A stretch of 11,671 nucleotides of DNA from Promethearchaeota archaeon (GCA_030615145.1 JAUWZT010000105.1:1-11671), one strand, 5' to 3'; shown: positions 1 through 6,917, counted from the stretch's first letter. Made by a program: numbers and translations. Notes: generated by a model from the letters alone, not told the origin.

Positions 1-272
1 CTTCCTTTTTTTGATTTTGACCGATCAGAGTAGAAACCAAAAAGAGGGTCGTTAAAAGCGTTCCAAACAGCGTAAGCTATGCTCATAATAACCACTAAAT
101 AGGCATAAGGTCCAACAAGACCTAAATAATCGTCGTAAAAAATCGACAAAAGCGAACCATAAGTTCCACTTATCATTGCTCCACCAAAACTTGCTAAGCC
201 CCAATGTACACATTGCTTTGTAGTAAACTTCGGAGGTGTCAAACCTAATTTTTCTGATGTAGAATTTTCCAT
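1..272 (-). CDS. GPH/MelB-type sugar:cation symporter, N-terminal fragment
   Basis: Partial gene: the ATG is at 272-270 and the frame stays open off the left edge of the window, giving 90 codons. A short polar head (residues 1-20) is followed by two hydrophobic stretches, roughly residues 24-46 and 53-73. These lead into NDPLFGFYSDR (74-84) and a basic loop, SKSKKG. An NDPxxGxxxDR loop after the second helix is the hallmark of the glycoside-pentoside-hexuronide (MelB-like, MFS_2) branch of the major facilitator superfamily, which couples sugar or related solute uptake to Na+ or H+. The substrate cannot be read from this fragment. The gene lies on the same strand as the methyltransferase upstream but 150 bp away, so it probably has its own promoter. 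The family call is firm; the function within the family is open. Confidence 0.85.
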   Translation of the reverse strand, partial: MENSTSEKLGLTPPKFTTKQCVHWGLASFGGAMISGTYGSLLSIFYDDYLGLVGPYAYLVVIMSIAYAVWNAFNDPLFGFYSDRSKSKKG

Positions 273-375
273 TTTATAAATCTCTTTTTTTTTTCATAAA
301 TTTTAATTAGATATTATATTATATTAGCATCTATTTTAACGTTTTTTTTTTATTATTACTATATTTTAATATTCT

Positions 376-407
376 TACCTCTATTTCTTATAAAATTGAA
401 AGAGGTA
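376..407. repeat. 7-bp perfect inverted repeat (possible 3' hairpin or operator)
   Basis: TACCTCT (376-382) and AGAGGTA (401-407) are perfect inverted copies around an 18-base AT-rich loop. The repeat lies 15 bases past the stop codon of the DNA methyltransferase and about 105 bases before the start of the transporter. It could fold at the 3' end of the methyltransferase mRNA or be a binding site upstream of the transporter. No U-tract follows on the transcribed minus strand, so a classical terminator is not supported. In such AT-rich DNA a stem with four G/C pairs is notable but could be chance. Confidence 0.3.
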
Positions 408-422
408 TGTATCAATTAAAAA

Positions 423-2462
423 TTAGAATTTATACACTAAACATTTGCTTATTTGATCCACCAATTTCGAATTATCATATAAAAAATTAAATGAATTATT
501 AATTTGTTTTAGGTTTTCCTTCAATTCTCCCTTTAAATAAGTTAGGTATTTTGGTAAATCAAAACGACATTTAAAGTTTTTAATTTTTATATTTGGCACC
601 GAATTAGGAGAATTTAATATTTTATTTAATTCATCATAAGGCTCGAATTGTAAATATAGTTGAGCAACTAATGAATTTGTTAGAATTTGATAAAAATTTA
701 AGAGTTTTTCGATTTCTAATAATTGAATTTCATCGTTTGGTTCTTGGAGAATTTCAAATCTTAATTGCGATAAAAATTGAATTATTTTACCTAGATAAGA
801 AAGCGATGTGGGAAAACTCTCTGGCATGGGCAGTTTTTTTATAAAGCTTCCGTTATACCTTAAATACCCTCCAGACATATGAAGAGTTCCGTATAATGCT
901 TTAAATACTGAATTAATAATATCTGAATTCATTATCGAAAGTAAACAAAAATAGTCGTTTGTTTTAAATGAAGGTACCCTTAAAAAGTAAAGCCCCGTTA
1001 AATTAACGTAAATACCAGGATCATACACACAAGTAATTTCCTTAGCAATTTCCCTAAAAATTATTTTTTCACAATTTAAGTTATCCCAAACTGCTTTTTT
1101 CTCTGATGGAAAGCTAAAATATGAAATTTCGTGATTAACTTTTGCGATTTTTATGCGTTTTTTGAAATCAATATAATATTTACCAACATTTCCAGTTCCT
1201 ATCAATATTAAATCTTTATTAGAAGTCTTATTTTTACTAATATTTTTGAAGTTTTCTGCCCATTTAATGAAACCAAAAGGACGATATATAATTTTTAAAC
1301 CCTTTATAACTTGTATCATTGGTTTGAAATTTGTATACAAGAAGTTAACTAAGTTTATATCAGGGGATATTGGTATTACAGATGAAGGGAGGTTTTTTAT
1401 TGAATCTTGGGGTAATTCAGTTATTTTTTCGTTTTGCAAATACTTAAAATCTTTCATGCTCTCAAACTTCTTTATTAGAATCGCATTGCCTGTGTTAGTT
1501 CTTCTTTTAAAAGAAATTATTATTGGATAAGCTGCTGTTTTTTGAAATATCGGTAATGAAGATACATTTATAATTTCCTTAAGCTCTGTCTCTCGTAATA
1601 ACATCTCTCTAATTTTCAGACCATAATCGGCTGATAAAAATTTATTAGTAGTTAAAAAAGATAGGCATCCAACTCCTTTTTTCAATAATTCTATCGATTT
1701 TTCAATAAAAATAATACTAAGATCAAACAATCCATAAGCAGATTCAAATTTTTTTTTGATTTTTTTTTTTAATTCTACATCTAATATCTTCTTATTTTCG
1801 ACGTAAGGAGGGTTTCCGATTATGATATCATTATCAGTTGAATCAAATTCAAGAAGATAATCTAAATTAAATATATTAAAGTTCAGGTTGAATTCAATGA
1901 TATAATTTTCAATTTCGTCTAAATTTGAATTGGTACAAGCCCAATCGTCTAAAAAAGGGCGCTCCACATCCAAATAAAGCCACATTATTAGTCTTAGTTT
2001 TGATATTAAGTATGCCGACTTATCAATTTCGATTCCGTATAGATTGTTTTGAATTATTTTTTTCTTAATATCATAATCGGAGCACCCTAACTCAAATATT
2101 TTATTGATATTAAAAAGAACTTTGGCAATGGCGATCAAAAATCTTCCCGTGCCACAAGCTGGGTCCATAATTTTAATATTTCTTATTTTTGTTTCAAATC
2201 TATCTTTAAGACTTTCATTTTTTGCGAGTAATTGTTTTAGACTGGAGTAATCACAATTTGTTTGAAAGACTTTTCTTAGCTCTAAAAAATCGTCAAAATA
2301 GATTCTAAAAATGTTTAATACCATAAAGTCCGCAATTGGTTGAGGAGTATAAACTACTCCACGATCTCGATTATTCTTCTTTTCAGTAACTATCTCATTT
2401 TCGAATTTGTTAATTATGTTTTCCAAAATTGGTATCCTGTTTTTAGACGACGGCATTTTCAT
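423..2462 (-). CDS. N6-adenine DNA methyltransferase (TaqI/Eco57I-like)
   Basis: A 679-residue class I methyltransferase that should transfer the methyl group of S-adenosylmethionine to adenine N6 in a specific DNA site. The order of motifs is that of gamma-type N6-adenine enzymes: VVYTP (motif X, about 36-40), DPACGTG (motif I, 100-106, SAM binding) and NPPY (motif IV, 217-220, catalytic). The C-terminal half (about 415-560) resembles the TaqI/Eco57I target-recognition domain, with RIKIAK, IIFREIA, a late NSDII segment and a KKLPMP end. Only about 35 residues precede motif X, and no PD-(D/E)xK pattern was seen, so a fused nuclease of the type IIG kind appears absent. ATG at 2462-2460 is used; a second ATG lies two codons later. 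No restriction partner or specificity subunit is adjacent. It is either an orphan methylase or the remains of a restriction-modification system. Confidence 0.9.
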   Translation of the reverse strand: MKMPSSKNRIPILENIINKFENEIVTEKKNNRDRGVVYTPQPIADFMVLNIFRIYFDDFLELRKVFQTNCDYSSLKQLLAKNESLKDRFETKIRNIKIMDPACGTGRFLIAIAKVLFNINKIFELGCSDYDIKKKIIQNNLYGIEIDKSAYLISKLRLIMWLYLDVERPFLDDWACTNSNLDEIENYIIEFNLNFNIFNLDYLLEFDSTDNDIIIGNPPYVENKKILDVELKKKIKKKFESAYGLFDLSIIFIEKSIELLKKGVGCLSFLTTNKFLSADYGLKIREMLLRETELKEIINVSSLPIFQKTAAYPIIISFKRRTNTGNAILIKKFESMKDFKYLQNEKITELPQDSIKNLPSSVIPISPDINLVNFLYTNFKPMIQVIKGLKIIYRPFGFIKWAENFKNISKNKTSNKDLILIGTGNVGKYYIDFKKRIKIAKVNHEISYFSFPSEKKAVWDNLNCEKIIFREIAKEITCVYDPGIYVNLTGLYFLRVPSFKTNDYFCLLSIMNSDIINSVFKALYGTLHMSGGYLRYNGSFIKKLPMPESFPTSLSYLGKIIQFLSQLRFEILQEPNDEIQLLEIEKLLNFYQILTNSLVAQLYLQFEPYDELNKILNSPNSVPNIKIKNFKCRFDLPKYLTYLKGELKENLKQINNSFNFLYDNSKLVDQISKCLVYKF

Positions 2463-2521
2463 GGAATCTTAAACAAAAAAAAACGTTTCTTTGAGATTTT
2501 TTATTAACACTAATTCTAATA

Positions 2522-2605
2522 ATGCAAGATATTAAAATAAAAGTTGAAGTACAATTAAATAGAGATAAATTAAAAATTTTACTTGCAAATAAGATTAAAA
2601 AGTGA
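2522..2605 (+). CDS. possible 27-residue leader peptide before the phosphatase
   Basis: ATG at 2522-2524 opens a 27-codon frame rich in Lys, Ile and Leu that ends at TGA 2603-2605. The stop overlaps the GTG start of the phosphatase (2602-2604) in the arrangement GTGA, which is typical of translationally coupled genes. There is no clear Shine-Dalgarno site and no family is recognisable. A TATA-like tract at about 2494-2503 would place transcription start close to this ATG. In DNA this AT-rich, a frame of this length can arise by chance. The overlap geometry is the only real argument for translation, so this is a tentative call. Confidence 0.22.
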   Translation: MQDIKIKVEVQLNRDKLKILLANKIKK

Positions 2606-3498
2606 TAGATAAACCGTTTTTAGATAACATTATAAGGGAACCATATAAAATCTCTAAACTAGATTTCCAGTATATTTCACAGATTTTACGAAGAGCAGAA
2701 GAGATTTTTAAAGAAGAAAAACTGTTATTAGAGTTTAACCTCGATGATTCCAAAAGCGAGGTATGGGTTATTGGTGATATTCATGGAAATTTAGAAACTT
2801 TACAAAGATTGATTGAAATAATAGATGAAAAAAAACCTGAGTTTGTAATTTTTCTAGGTGATATCGTTGATCGGGGTACAAGTCAGTTAGAATGTTTAAT
2901 TTTGGTTCTTGCGTTAAAAATTAGATATCCAAATAGATACTATCTTCTTAAAGGGAATCACGAAACTTTGGAAATGAACAAAGCCTATGGATTCTTCCAA
3001 GAATTTAAATACAGATTTAATGATCAAAAAAAATTTGACGAAGTTTTAGCCGTATACAATGTACTTCCCTTTTGTGCTTTAGTAAATAAAGGCATATTAT
3101 GTCTGCATGGCGGGATTCCCGAAGATATTGCGATTTTAAGGAAGTTAAAAGGATTAAAACCAAGAGATATTGCTTCGGTATTCAAAACCATAGCAAAAAG
3201 CCTAGTACAAATTATGTGGAATGATCCTAAATCCGACTTAAAAGGGTTCTCAGAAAGTTTTAGAGGTCCTGGTATAAAATCTTTTGGAGAAGATGTTTTT
3301 AATGATTTTATGAATGAGTATAATTTAAAATATTTAATTAGAGCGCACGAAGTATTCCCTGAAGGTTATAGATGGTTTTTCAACGAGCGATTGTTATCTA
3401 TATTTTCTTCTGCTAATTATCGAGGTAAGTTTTCACCAAATCCAGCGTCCTACGCCGTTATAAAAAATAATTTGGTAAAACCAAAATTAATCAAATAA
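2602..3498 (+). CDS. PPP-family serine/threonine protein phosphatase (PP1/PP2A-like)
   Basis: A 298-residue metallophosphatase of the PP1/PP2A/calcineurin superfamily, which removes phosphate from Ser/Thr in proteins using a two-metal centre. The signature blocks occur in order: GDIHG (58-62), GDIVDRG (86-92), GNHE (118-121), CLHGG (167-171), MWNDP (205-209, where eukaryotic enzymes have LWSDP), RGPG (221-224) with FGED just after, RAHE (247-250) and SSANY (269-273). The later blocks separate true PPP phosphatases from diadenosine-tetraphosphatase-like relatives. The first 50 residues are a helical extension, and there is no signal peptide or membrane segment, so it should be cytosolic. The start is GTG: an in-frame TAA sits two codons upstream and no early ATG exists. 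It is divergent from the DNA methyltransferase and abuts the next gene tail to tail. Substrates are unknown. Confidence 0.92.
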   Translation: MIDKPFLDNIIREPYKISKLDFQYISQILRRAEEIFKEEKLLLEFNLDDSKSEVWVIGDIHGNLETLQRLIEIIDEKKPEFVIFLGDIVDRGTSQLECLILVLALKIRYPNRYYLLKGNHETLEMNKAYGFFQEFKYRFNDQKKFDEVLAVYNVLPFCALVNKGILCLHGGIPEDIAILRKLKGLKPRDIASVFKTIAKSLVQIMWNDPKSDLKGFSESFRGPGIKSFGEDVFNDFMNEYNLKYLIRAHEVFPEGYRWFFNERLLSIFSSANYRGKFSPNPASYAVIKNNLVKPKLIK

Positions 3499-3942
3499 TT
3501 ATAACACCAATTCGGGAAATTTTTCTACAATCTCGGGATATTTTTTAATTTCTTCCTTCCATCGATCGGTTTTATCAAATTCCAGAGATAATTTTTGTGA
3601 AGCTATTGTCTTTTTTGTAGGTATATAGATATAAGCAGACATTATTCTATTATTTTTTAAATAAACATCGGTGATTATTCGTTCAAATAAATCATCAAAA
3701 ACTCCTTCGATTGAATCTAACAATTCTAATTCTTGCTGGTTCACATCAAATTTTAAAGCCCAAAAGGAATTCTTTGAAGGTAAAGCATAAGGAAACCAAC
3801 TATTTTTGGGAAAAACTCTTGTAAAATTTTTCACGAGACATACTTCAACATTGAGTTTATCCTTCCACAGATTCCGAGTTATGAAAGTTCCATAACCAAT
3901 AATTGATACGAGATTTGAATCTGAGCTTTTATTATCAATCAA
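3499..3942 (-). CDS. gamma-glutamylcyclotransferase-like (AIG2-like) protein
   Basis: A 147-residue protein matching the small GGCT/AIG2-like fold. YGT (17-19) forms the N-terminal substrate loop. LLDSIEG (74-80) carries the usual catalytic glutamate, Glu79, and is followed by the LFER segment that commonly trails it. Family members cyclise gamma-glutamyl groups to 5-oxoproline or cleave related amide-linked adducts; the actual substrate here is not known, and archaea generally lack classical glutathione metabolism. The start is TTG at 3942-3940: an in-frame TGA lies four codons upstream, the first internal Met is near residue 101, and GAGAG about 8 bases before the TTG could serve as a ribosome site. 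The stop codon directly abuts the stop of the convergent phosphatase with no base between. LSm lies 89 bp upstream on the same strand. Confidence 0.78.
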   Translation of the reverse strand: MIDNKSSDSNLVSIIGYGTFITRNLWKDKLNVEVCLVKNFTRVFPKNSWFPYALPSKNSFWALKFDVNQQELELLDSIEGVFDDLFERIITDVYLKNNRIMSAYIYIPTKKTIASQKLSLEFDKTDRWKEEIKKYPEIVEKFPELVL

Positions 3943-4031
3943 TTTAAGCTCTCAATTTGCATAATTTGAGAATTAAAAATTGAGCATTTGAAACGAGGGA
4001 ATTAGATGATGTGCTTCCGATTTTTTGATTT

Positions 4032-4286
4032 TTATATTTTTAACTGATTTGCGTCCGGTTTTATGAAAAGCAAATTATTACCGCGAATAAATATTTCGTT
4101 ATATTTCGCCACAGGGCTGCCTTCCATGATCTCTGTGCAATCCTCTAATATAAGATTCATGTAAGCATCAATTTCTTTTAAGAGCCCCTTATATTCAGTT
4201 CCATCTTTTAGTCTGAGTAATATCTGCCTGTTCTGGGAATTTTGAAGGATTGTTAGAGGGTTCTTATTTCTATTTTGACTTGACAT
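4032..4286 (-). CDS. lsm: Sm-like archaeal RNA-binding protein (LSm)
   Basis: An 84-residue protein that is a single Sm fold. Sm1 covers about residues 21-54, with LRLKDGTEYKG and then the loop DAYMNLIL, whose Asp-x-x-Met-Asn is the base-binding signature. Sm2 is FIRGNNLLFI (about 66-75), with the Arg-Gly that contacts RNA. Such proteins assemble into heptameric rings that bind U-rich RNA and act in tRNA/rRNA processing and RNA stability. The length is normal for archaeal LSm, with a slightly extended polar N-terminus. ATG at 4286-4284 is the clear start. A TATA-like element about 25-35 bases upstream suggests an almost leaderless transcript. The neighbours, a methyltransferase and Rio2, fit an RNA/ribosome context, although the ribosomal protein L37e gene often found beside archaeal LSm is not here. 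Confidence 0.93.
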   Translation of the reverse strand: MSSQNRNKNPLTILQNSQNRQILLRLKDGTEYKGLLKEIDAYMNLILEDCTEIMEGSPVAKYNEIFIRGNNLLFIKPDANQLKI

Positions 4287-4306
4287 ATTTTAACCTTTAC
4301 TATAAA

Positions 4307-4325
4307 AACATTTATAATATAATTA
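4307..4325 (-). promoter_or_regulatory. TATA-like promoter of LSm
   Basis: On the minus strand this reads as an A/T-only box, TTATATTATAAA, centred near 4316. A start of transcription about 26 bases downstream, the usual archaeal TBP/TFB spacing, would fall near 4290, four bases before the LSm ATG. In this AT-rich background such boxes arise by chance, so position is the main support. Confidence 0.35.
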
Positions 4326-4397
4326 TTGAAAAGATAATTTAAAGAAAAACTTTTTTGAATTAAAACCTTTTTATCGGATATTAATTATTCTTATATT

Positions 4398-5018
4398 TTG
4401 ATCTGTTTGGTAATTTTCTTGAAACCTTTAAATAAAGATTTAGATAAGAAAAAAAATATTATTGAGAAATATAATTCAACCTCAAGCTTCTATGATAATA
4501 GATATAGTAAAATCCAAAAAGAAAAGTATAAAATTCTTTTTAGAAATTGTAATTTAAATTATAAAACCATTCTAGATGCTGGTTGTGGTACAGGCCTATT
4601 AATTGAATATGTTTTTAACTTAAATATCGATAATATAAAGAAGAAGGTCAAATATATTGGAATAGATATCTCTTGGAAAATGCTAATGAACTTTTGTGAC
4701 AAATCTAAAAAAATAAAAGAAATTGAAGATATAAATCTAATTTTAGGAGATATCGAAAATTTACCGCTAAGACAGGATAGTTTTGATATAATTTTTTCAA
4801 TCACATCGCTCCAAAATTTACCAGTCATAAAGAAAGGTTTGGGTGAATTTATTAGAGTCGGTCAAAAGGATTCGATTTTGAAATTATCAATCTTACGAAA
4901 ACAATTGAAAGTAGATGATTTAAAGGCATATTTAAAAACACATACAATAAACCTTAAGACTGAGTTTTTAGAGAATATTGAAGATGTGATTATTCAAGGA
5001 ACTCTAAATAAGCATTAA
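4398..5018 (+). CDS. class I SAM-dependent methyltransferase (UbiE/methyltransf_11-like)
   Basis: A protein of about 200 residues with a Rossmann-type methyltransferase core. Motif I is LDAGCGTG (59-66), the acidic end of strand 2 is IGIDIS (88-92), and GDIENLPL (117-124) followed by DSFDIIFS (127-134) is the post-motif II/III region seen in UbiE-like enzymes. The preceding segment, YNSTSSFYDNRY (25-36), resembles the N-terminal helix of that group. The substrate is unknown; the position between LSm and Rio2 makes an RNA or translation-factor target attractive, but this is inference. The start is uncertain: TTG codons at 4398, 4407 and 4419 are all in frame and there is no ATG before the core. 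A TATA-like CTTTTTATC near 4367-4375 favours a leaderless start at 4398. It converges on Rio2 with 8 bp between stops. Confidence 0.82.
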   Translation: MICLVIFLKPLNKDLDKKKNIIEKYNSTSSFYDNRYSKIQKEKYKILFRNCNLNYKTILDAGCGTGLLIEYVFNLNIDNIKKKVKYIGIDISWKMLMNFCDKSKKIKEIEDINLILGDIENLPLRQDSFDIIFSITSLQNLPVIKKGLGEFIRVGQKDSILKLSILRKQLKVDDLKAYLKTHTINLKTEFLENIEDVIIQGTLNKH

Positions 5019-5026
5019 TTCTAAAT

Positions 5027-5914
5027 TTACTTTTTTTTAAATGATTGAATAATCTCAACAGGGTTGCTTTCTATATGGTATTTCTTTTGAAAGAAGTTAC
5101 ACACATTTTCAATATCTCTTTTTAAAATTGATCTTGCATTTGGGTGATCTGACGGAATCCATTGTAGCCAATCGATTATTAATATATTTCCTTTATTATC
5201 TACTATTATATTGAATTCTCCTAGATCTCCATGGATCATGTTCGCTTTTTGATAAATTATTTTAATTTGTTTGATGATCTTGTTAAAAATTTTACTTGGA
5301 TTTTTAAGATTTTGATAATACGCTAATTCTTTTCCTCTTAAGTATGACATTACTATTATATGTCGATTAAATCCTATTGGTTTAGGGGTATCTAATTTTA
5401 GTTCGTAGATTTTACTTAAAGCGTCAAATTCTTTTTTGGCGGCAAGCCTGTTAACATACAACCAAGATAAATGTTTTCGATTACCAAGAAAGCTTCTTAA
5501 CATCTTAATGTTTTTAAAACTGGTCCTTCCCATCCTATAAATTTTTAAAGCGTAAATATTTTCGTTATCGTCCATACAACCATAGACGTCTGATTCTTTA
5601 CCTTTACCTATTATAGGTCCTAGCTGACTAATTATCTCTCTCTCAACCAAGGTGTGAAGACCTAGTACGTCGTAACCAATAGAATTAAGAGTATATGCTA
5701 TATCATTTTTAGAAGAATCTCTTACTATTAAATCTAATTTATGTACCTTTTTAAGACGATATAAGGTTTCTTCTATTGGATTCCTAGAATAGAATTTTAT
5801 GTTATTTACCGTAACATATTTAGATCTTTTCATTCCGATCTCAATTCCCATTAAAATTCTTAAATCTTCCTTATCCAGCTTTTTTTTCTCCAGTAATTTT
5901 GCTGCTTCAGCCAT
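5027..5914 (-). CDS. rio2: RIO2-family serine protein kinase/ATPase
   Basis: A 295-residue atypical protein kinase whose relatives bind pre-40S/30S particles and use ATP in the last steps of small-subunit maturation. Residues 1-90 form the winged-helix domain specific to Rio2. The kinase core has the P-loop GKGKESDVY (103-111), ALK with the ATP-binding Lys124, HGDLGEFN (228-235) with catalytic Asp230 and Asn235, and IIDW (246-249) with metal-binding Asp248. Where most Rio2 proteins have IDFPQ or IDWPQ, this one has IDWLQ. All catalytic residues are present and the length is normal. ATG 5914-5912 is chosen; no Shine-Dalgarno site is seen. A TATA-like box lies about 65 bases upstream. The gene converges on the methyltransferase and is 97 bp downstream of the membrane-protein gene on the same strand. 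Confidence 0.94.
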   Translation of the reverse strand: MAEAAKLLEKKKLDKEDLRILMGIEIGMKRSKYVTVNNIKFYSRNPIEETLYRLKKVHKLDLIVRDSSKNDIAYTLNSIGYDVLGLHTLVEREIISQLGPIIGKGKESDVYGCMDDNENIYALKIYRMGRTSFKNIKMLRSFLGNRKHLSWLYVNRLAAKKEFDALSKIYELKLDTPKPIGFNRHIIVMSYLRGKELAYYQNLKNPSKIFNKIIKQIKIIYQKANMIHGDLGEFNIIVDNKGNILIIDWLQWIPSDHPNARSILKRDIENVCNFFQKKYHIESNPVEIIQSFKKK

Positions 5915-5969
5915 ATTGCTTATCTTATAATTTATTTTAATTCAAGACACTTATCTAAAAATTATTAAG

Positions 5970-5994
5970 TTAATATTTAAAAGCGTTTCTTTAA
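5970..5994 (-). promoter_or_regulatory. BRE/TATA-like promoter of rio2
   Basis: On the minus strand AAAGAAACG is followed directly by CTTTTAAATATT, a purine-rich TFB-recognition-like segment followed by a TATA box. The expected transcription start is about 5950, giving a leader of about 35 bases before the Rio2 ATG. This is among the better-formed archaeal promoter candidates in the window. Confidence 0.42.
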
Positions 5995-6011
5995 AATTGA
6001 AACTTAGCAGA

Positions 6012-6797
6012 TCAAAAAATATATTTTCTGTAGGCTTTAATGAATGTGATTAGTTTTTTAATGTTTGGAAACTCAAAAATCATAATGCTTGTAATAATTA
6101 CAATTAAAAATATAAAGATGTCATTTTGTTTGATATAATAAATTGAAGCGGTTGATCCTTCTTGGAATAAAAACAAGAAAATTCCTTGTTGTAGATAAAA
6201 CGCTATTCCGCTGCAAATTATCACGCCTATTAAGGAAAAAACAATAGCTTGATGTTCGATCTCAAATATACCAATCGCAGTAATAATAACAAAAGAAATC
6301 AACGAAATTACTATTAATATATACGAAATATAGAGCCAATTACGGTACAAATCCGCACTAACCTCAAAATTATTGCCTATATTCGTCCAAGACAAAGAAG
6401 AACATAAATTTAAAGCAGAAAATACCGGTAAAATCAAAGACACTACTAGAAAAATAAAATATAACCTTAATGTAATAAATCTTGTAAACTTCTGGTGCTC
6501 TCTTTCGTCTTCTAGTTTTATTTCTTTTAACATTAAATCCAATTTATTTTGAACATAATCTGGAATATCTTTCTTTAAAATAGATAATTGGAAATGTATG
6601 TGAGGATAGTTGGACATTAAATTTTCTAACAATTTATATCCTCTATTAAGCCTTTCTTTAGAGCTTTTTGGTCCGTTCCATAAATAGATAATTTTACGCT
6701 CTTCATCCAAAATAGCGCACAAATCGTGGTAAAGTAAGCTTGTGTTTTCCTCGACCCAGCTTTTATTAGGTTCGTTGAAAATGTATGTCTTCAGCAT
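6012..6797 (-). CDS. four-helix membrane protein with gelsolin-like N-terminal domain
   Basis: A 261-residue protein with a soluble N-terminal domain of about 105 residues and four hydrophobic helices. Counting from the upstream TTG at 6803, these lie at about 110-132, 156-181, 186-213 and 229-246, with a short basic cytoplasmic tail. The head contains AILDEERKIIYLWNGPKSSK (30-49) followed by a long helix. An acidic strand pair leading to a (V/I)Y(L/V)WxG turn and a helix is the pattern of a gelsolin/villin repeat. The match is remote and based on pattern only. A charged helix (about 85-108) links head to membrane. ATG at 6797 is preferred over TTG at 6803 because a TATA-like box at 6827-6842 puts transcription start near 6806. 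No enzymatic motif is visible. If the reading is right, it could tether or sense actin-like filaments at the membrane. Confidence 0.72.
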   Translation of the reverse strand: MLKTYIFNEPNKSWVEENTSLLYHDLCAILDEERKIIYLWNGPKSSKERLNRGYKLLENLMSNYPHIHFQLSILKKDIPDYVQNKLDLMLKEIKLEDEREHQKFTRFITLRLYFIFLVVSLILPVFSALNLCSSLSWTNIGNNFEVSADLYRNWLYISYILIVISLISFVIITAIGIFEIEHQAIVFSLIGVIICSGIAFYLQQGIFLFLFQEGSTASIYYIKQNDIFIFLIVIITSIMIFEFPNIKKLITFIKAYRKYIF

Positions 6798-6824
6798 AGA
6801 CAATCAATAATTTTTAACTCTAAA

Positions 6825-6842
6825 TAATTTATATTTTTTTCT
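6825..6842 (-). promoter_or_regulatory. BRE/TATA-like promoter of the membrane-protein gene
   Basis: The minus strand reads GAAAAAAATATAAATT, a purine-rich block running into a TATA box centred near 6832. The usual spacing puts the transcript start near 6806, about 9 bases before the ATG at 6797, which supports that ATG rather than the TTG at 6803. Confidence 0.38.
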
Positions 6843-6865
6843 ATATCTATACTATGTTGTTAAAA

Positions 6866-6904
6866 TAATAAAATTAGAAAAAATTAAAATAACTAAAAAA
6901 AATC
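6866..6904 (-). terminator. U-rich terminator of the por operon
   Basis: Just past the porB stop codon the minus strand carries a run of eight T (6895-6902) followed by further T-rich stretches, with no stable hairpin. Archaeal RNA polymerase terminates at such U-tracts without needing a stem. The tract separates por transcription from the next gene downstream on the same strand. Confidence 0.4.
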
Positions 6905-6917
6905 TATTGAAAATAAG

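Noticed and set aside
342..351. Run of T on the plus strand as a terminator
   Set aside because: Neighbouring genes are on the minus strand, where this is an A-run, and no plus-strand gene precedes it.
1246..1530. 94-codon open frame on the plus strand
   Set aside because: It lies wholly inside the DNA methyltransferase on the opposite strand, has no recognisable motif, and is a by-product of low-complexity coding.
423..2462. BREX PglX or type IIG restriction enzyme
   Set aside because: The protein is much shorter than PglX, no BREX partners are nearby, and there is too little N-terminal sequence for a nuclease domain.
2463..2601. Phosphatase and methyltransferase as a linked defence pair
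   Set aside because: They are divergently transcribed and belong to families not known to work together; adjacency alone is not evidence.
4559..4828. 89-codon open frame on the minus strand with hydrophobic, Ile/Ser/Phe-rich content
   Set aside because: It covers the SAM-binding core of the plus-strand methyltransferase; the real frame carries the clear motifs.
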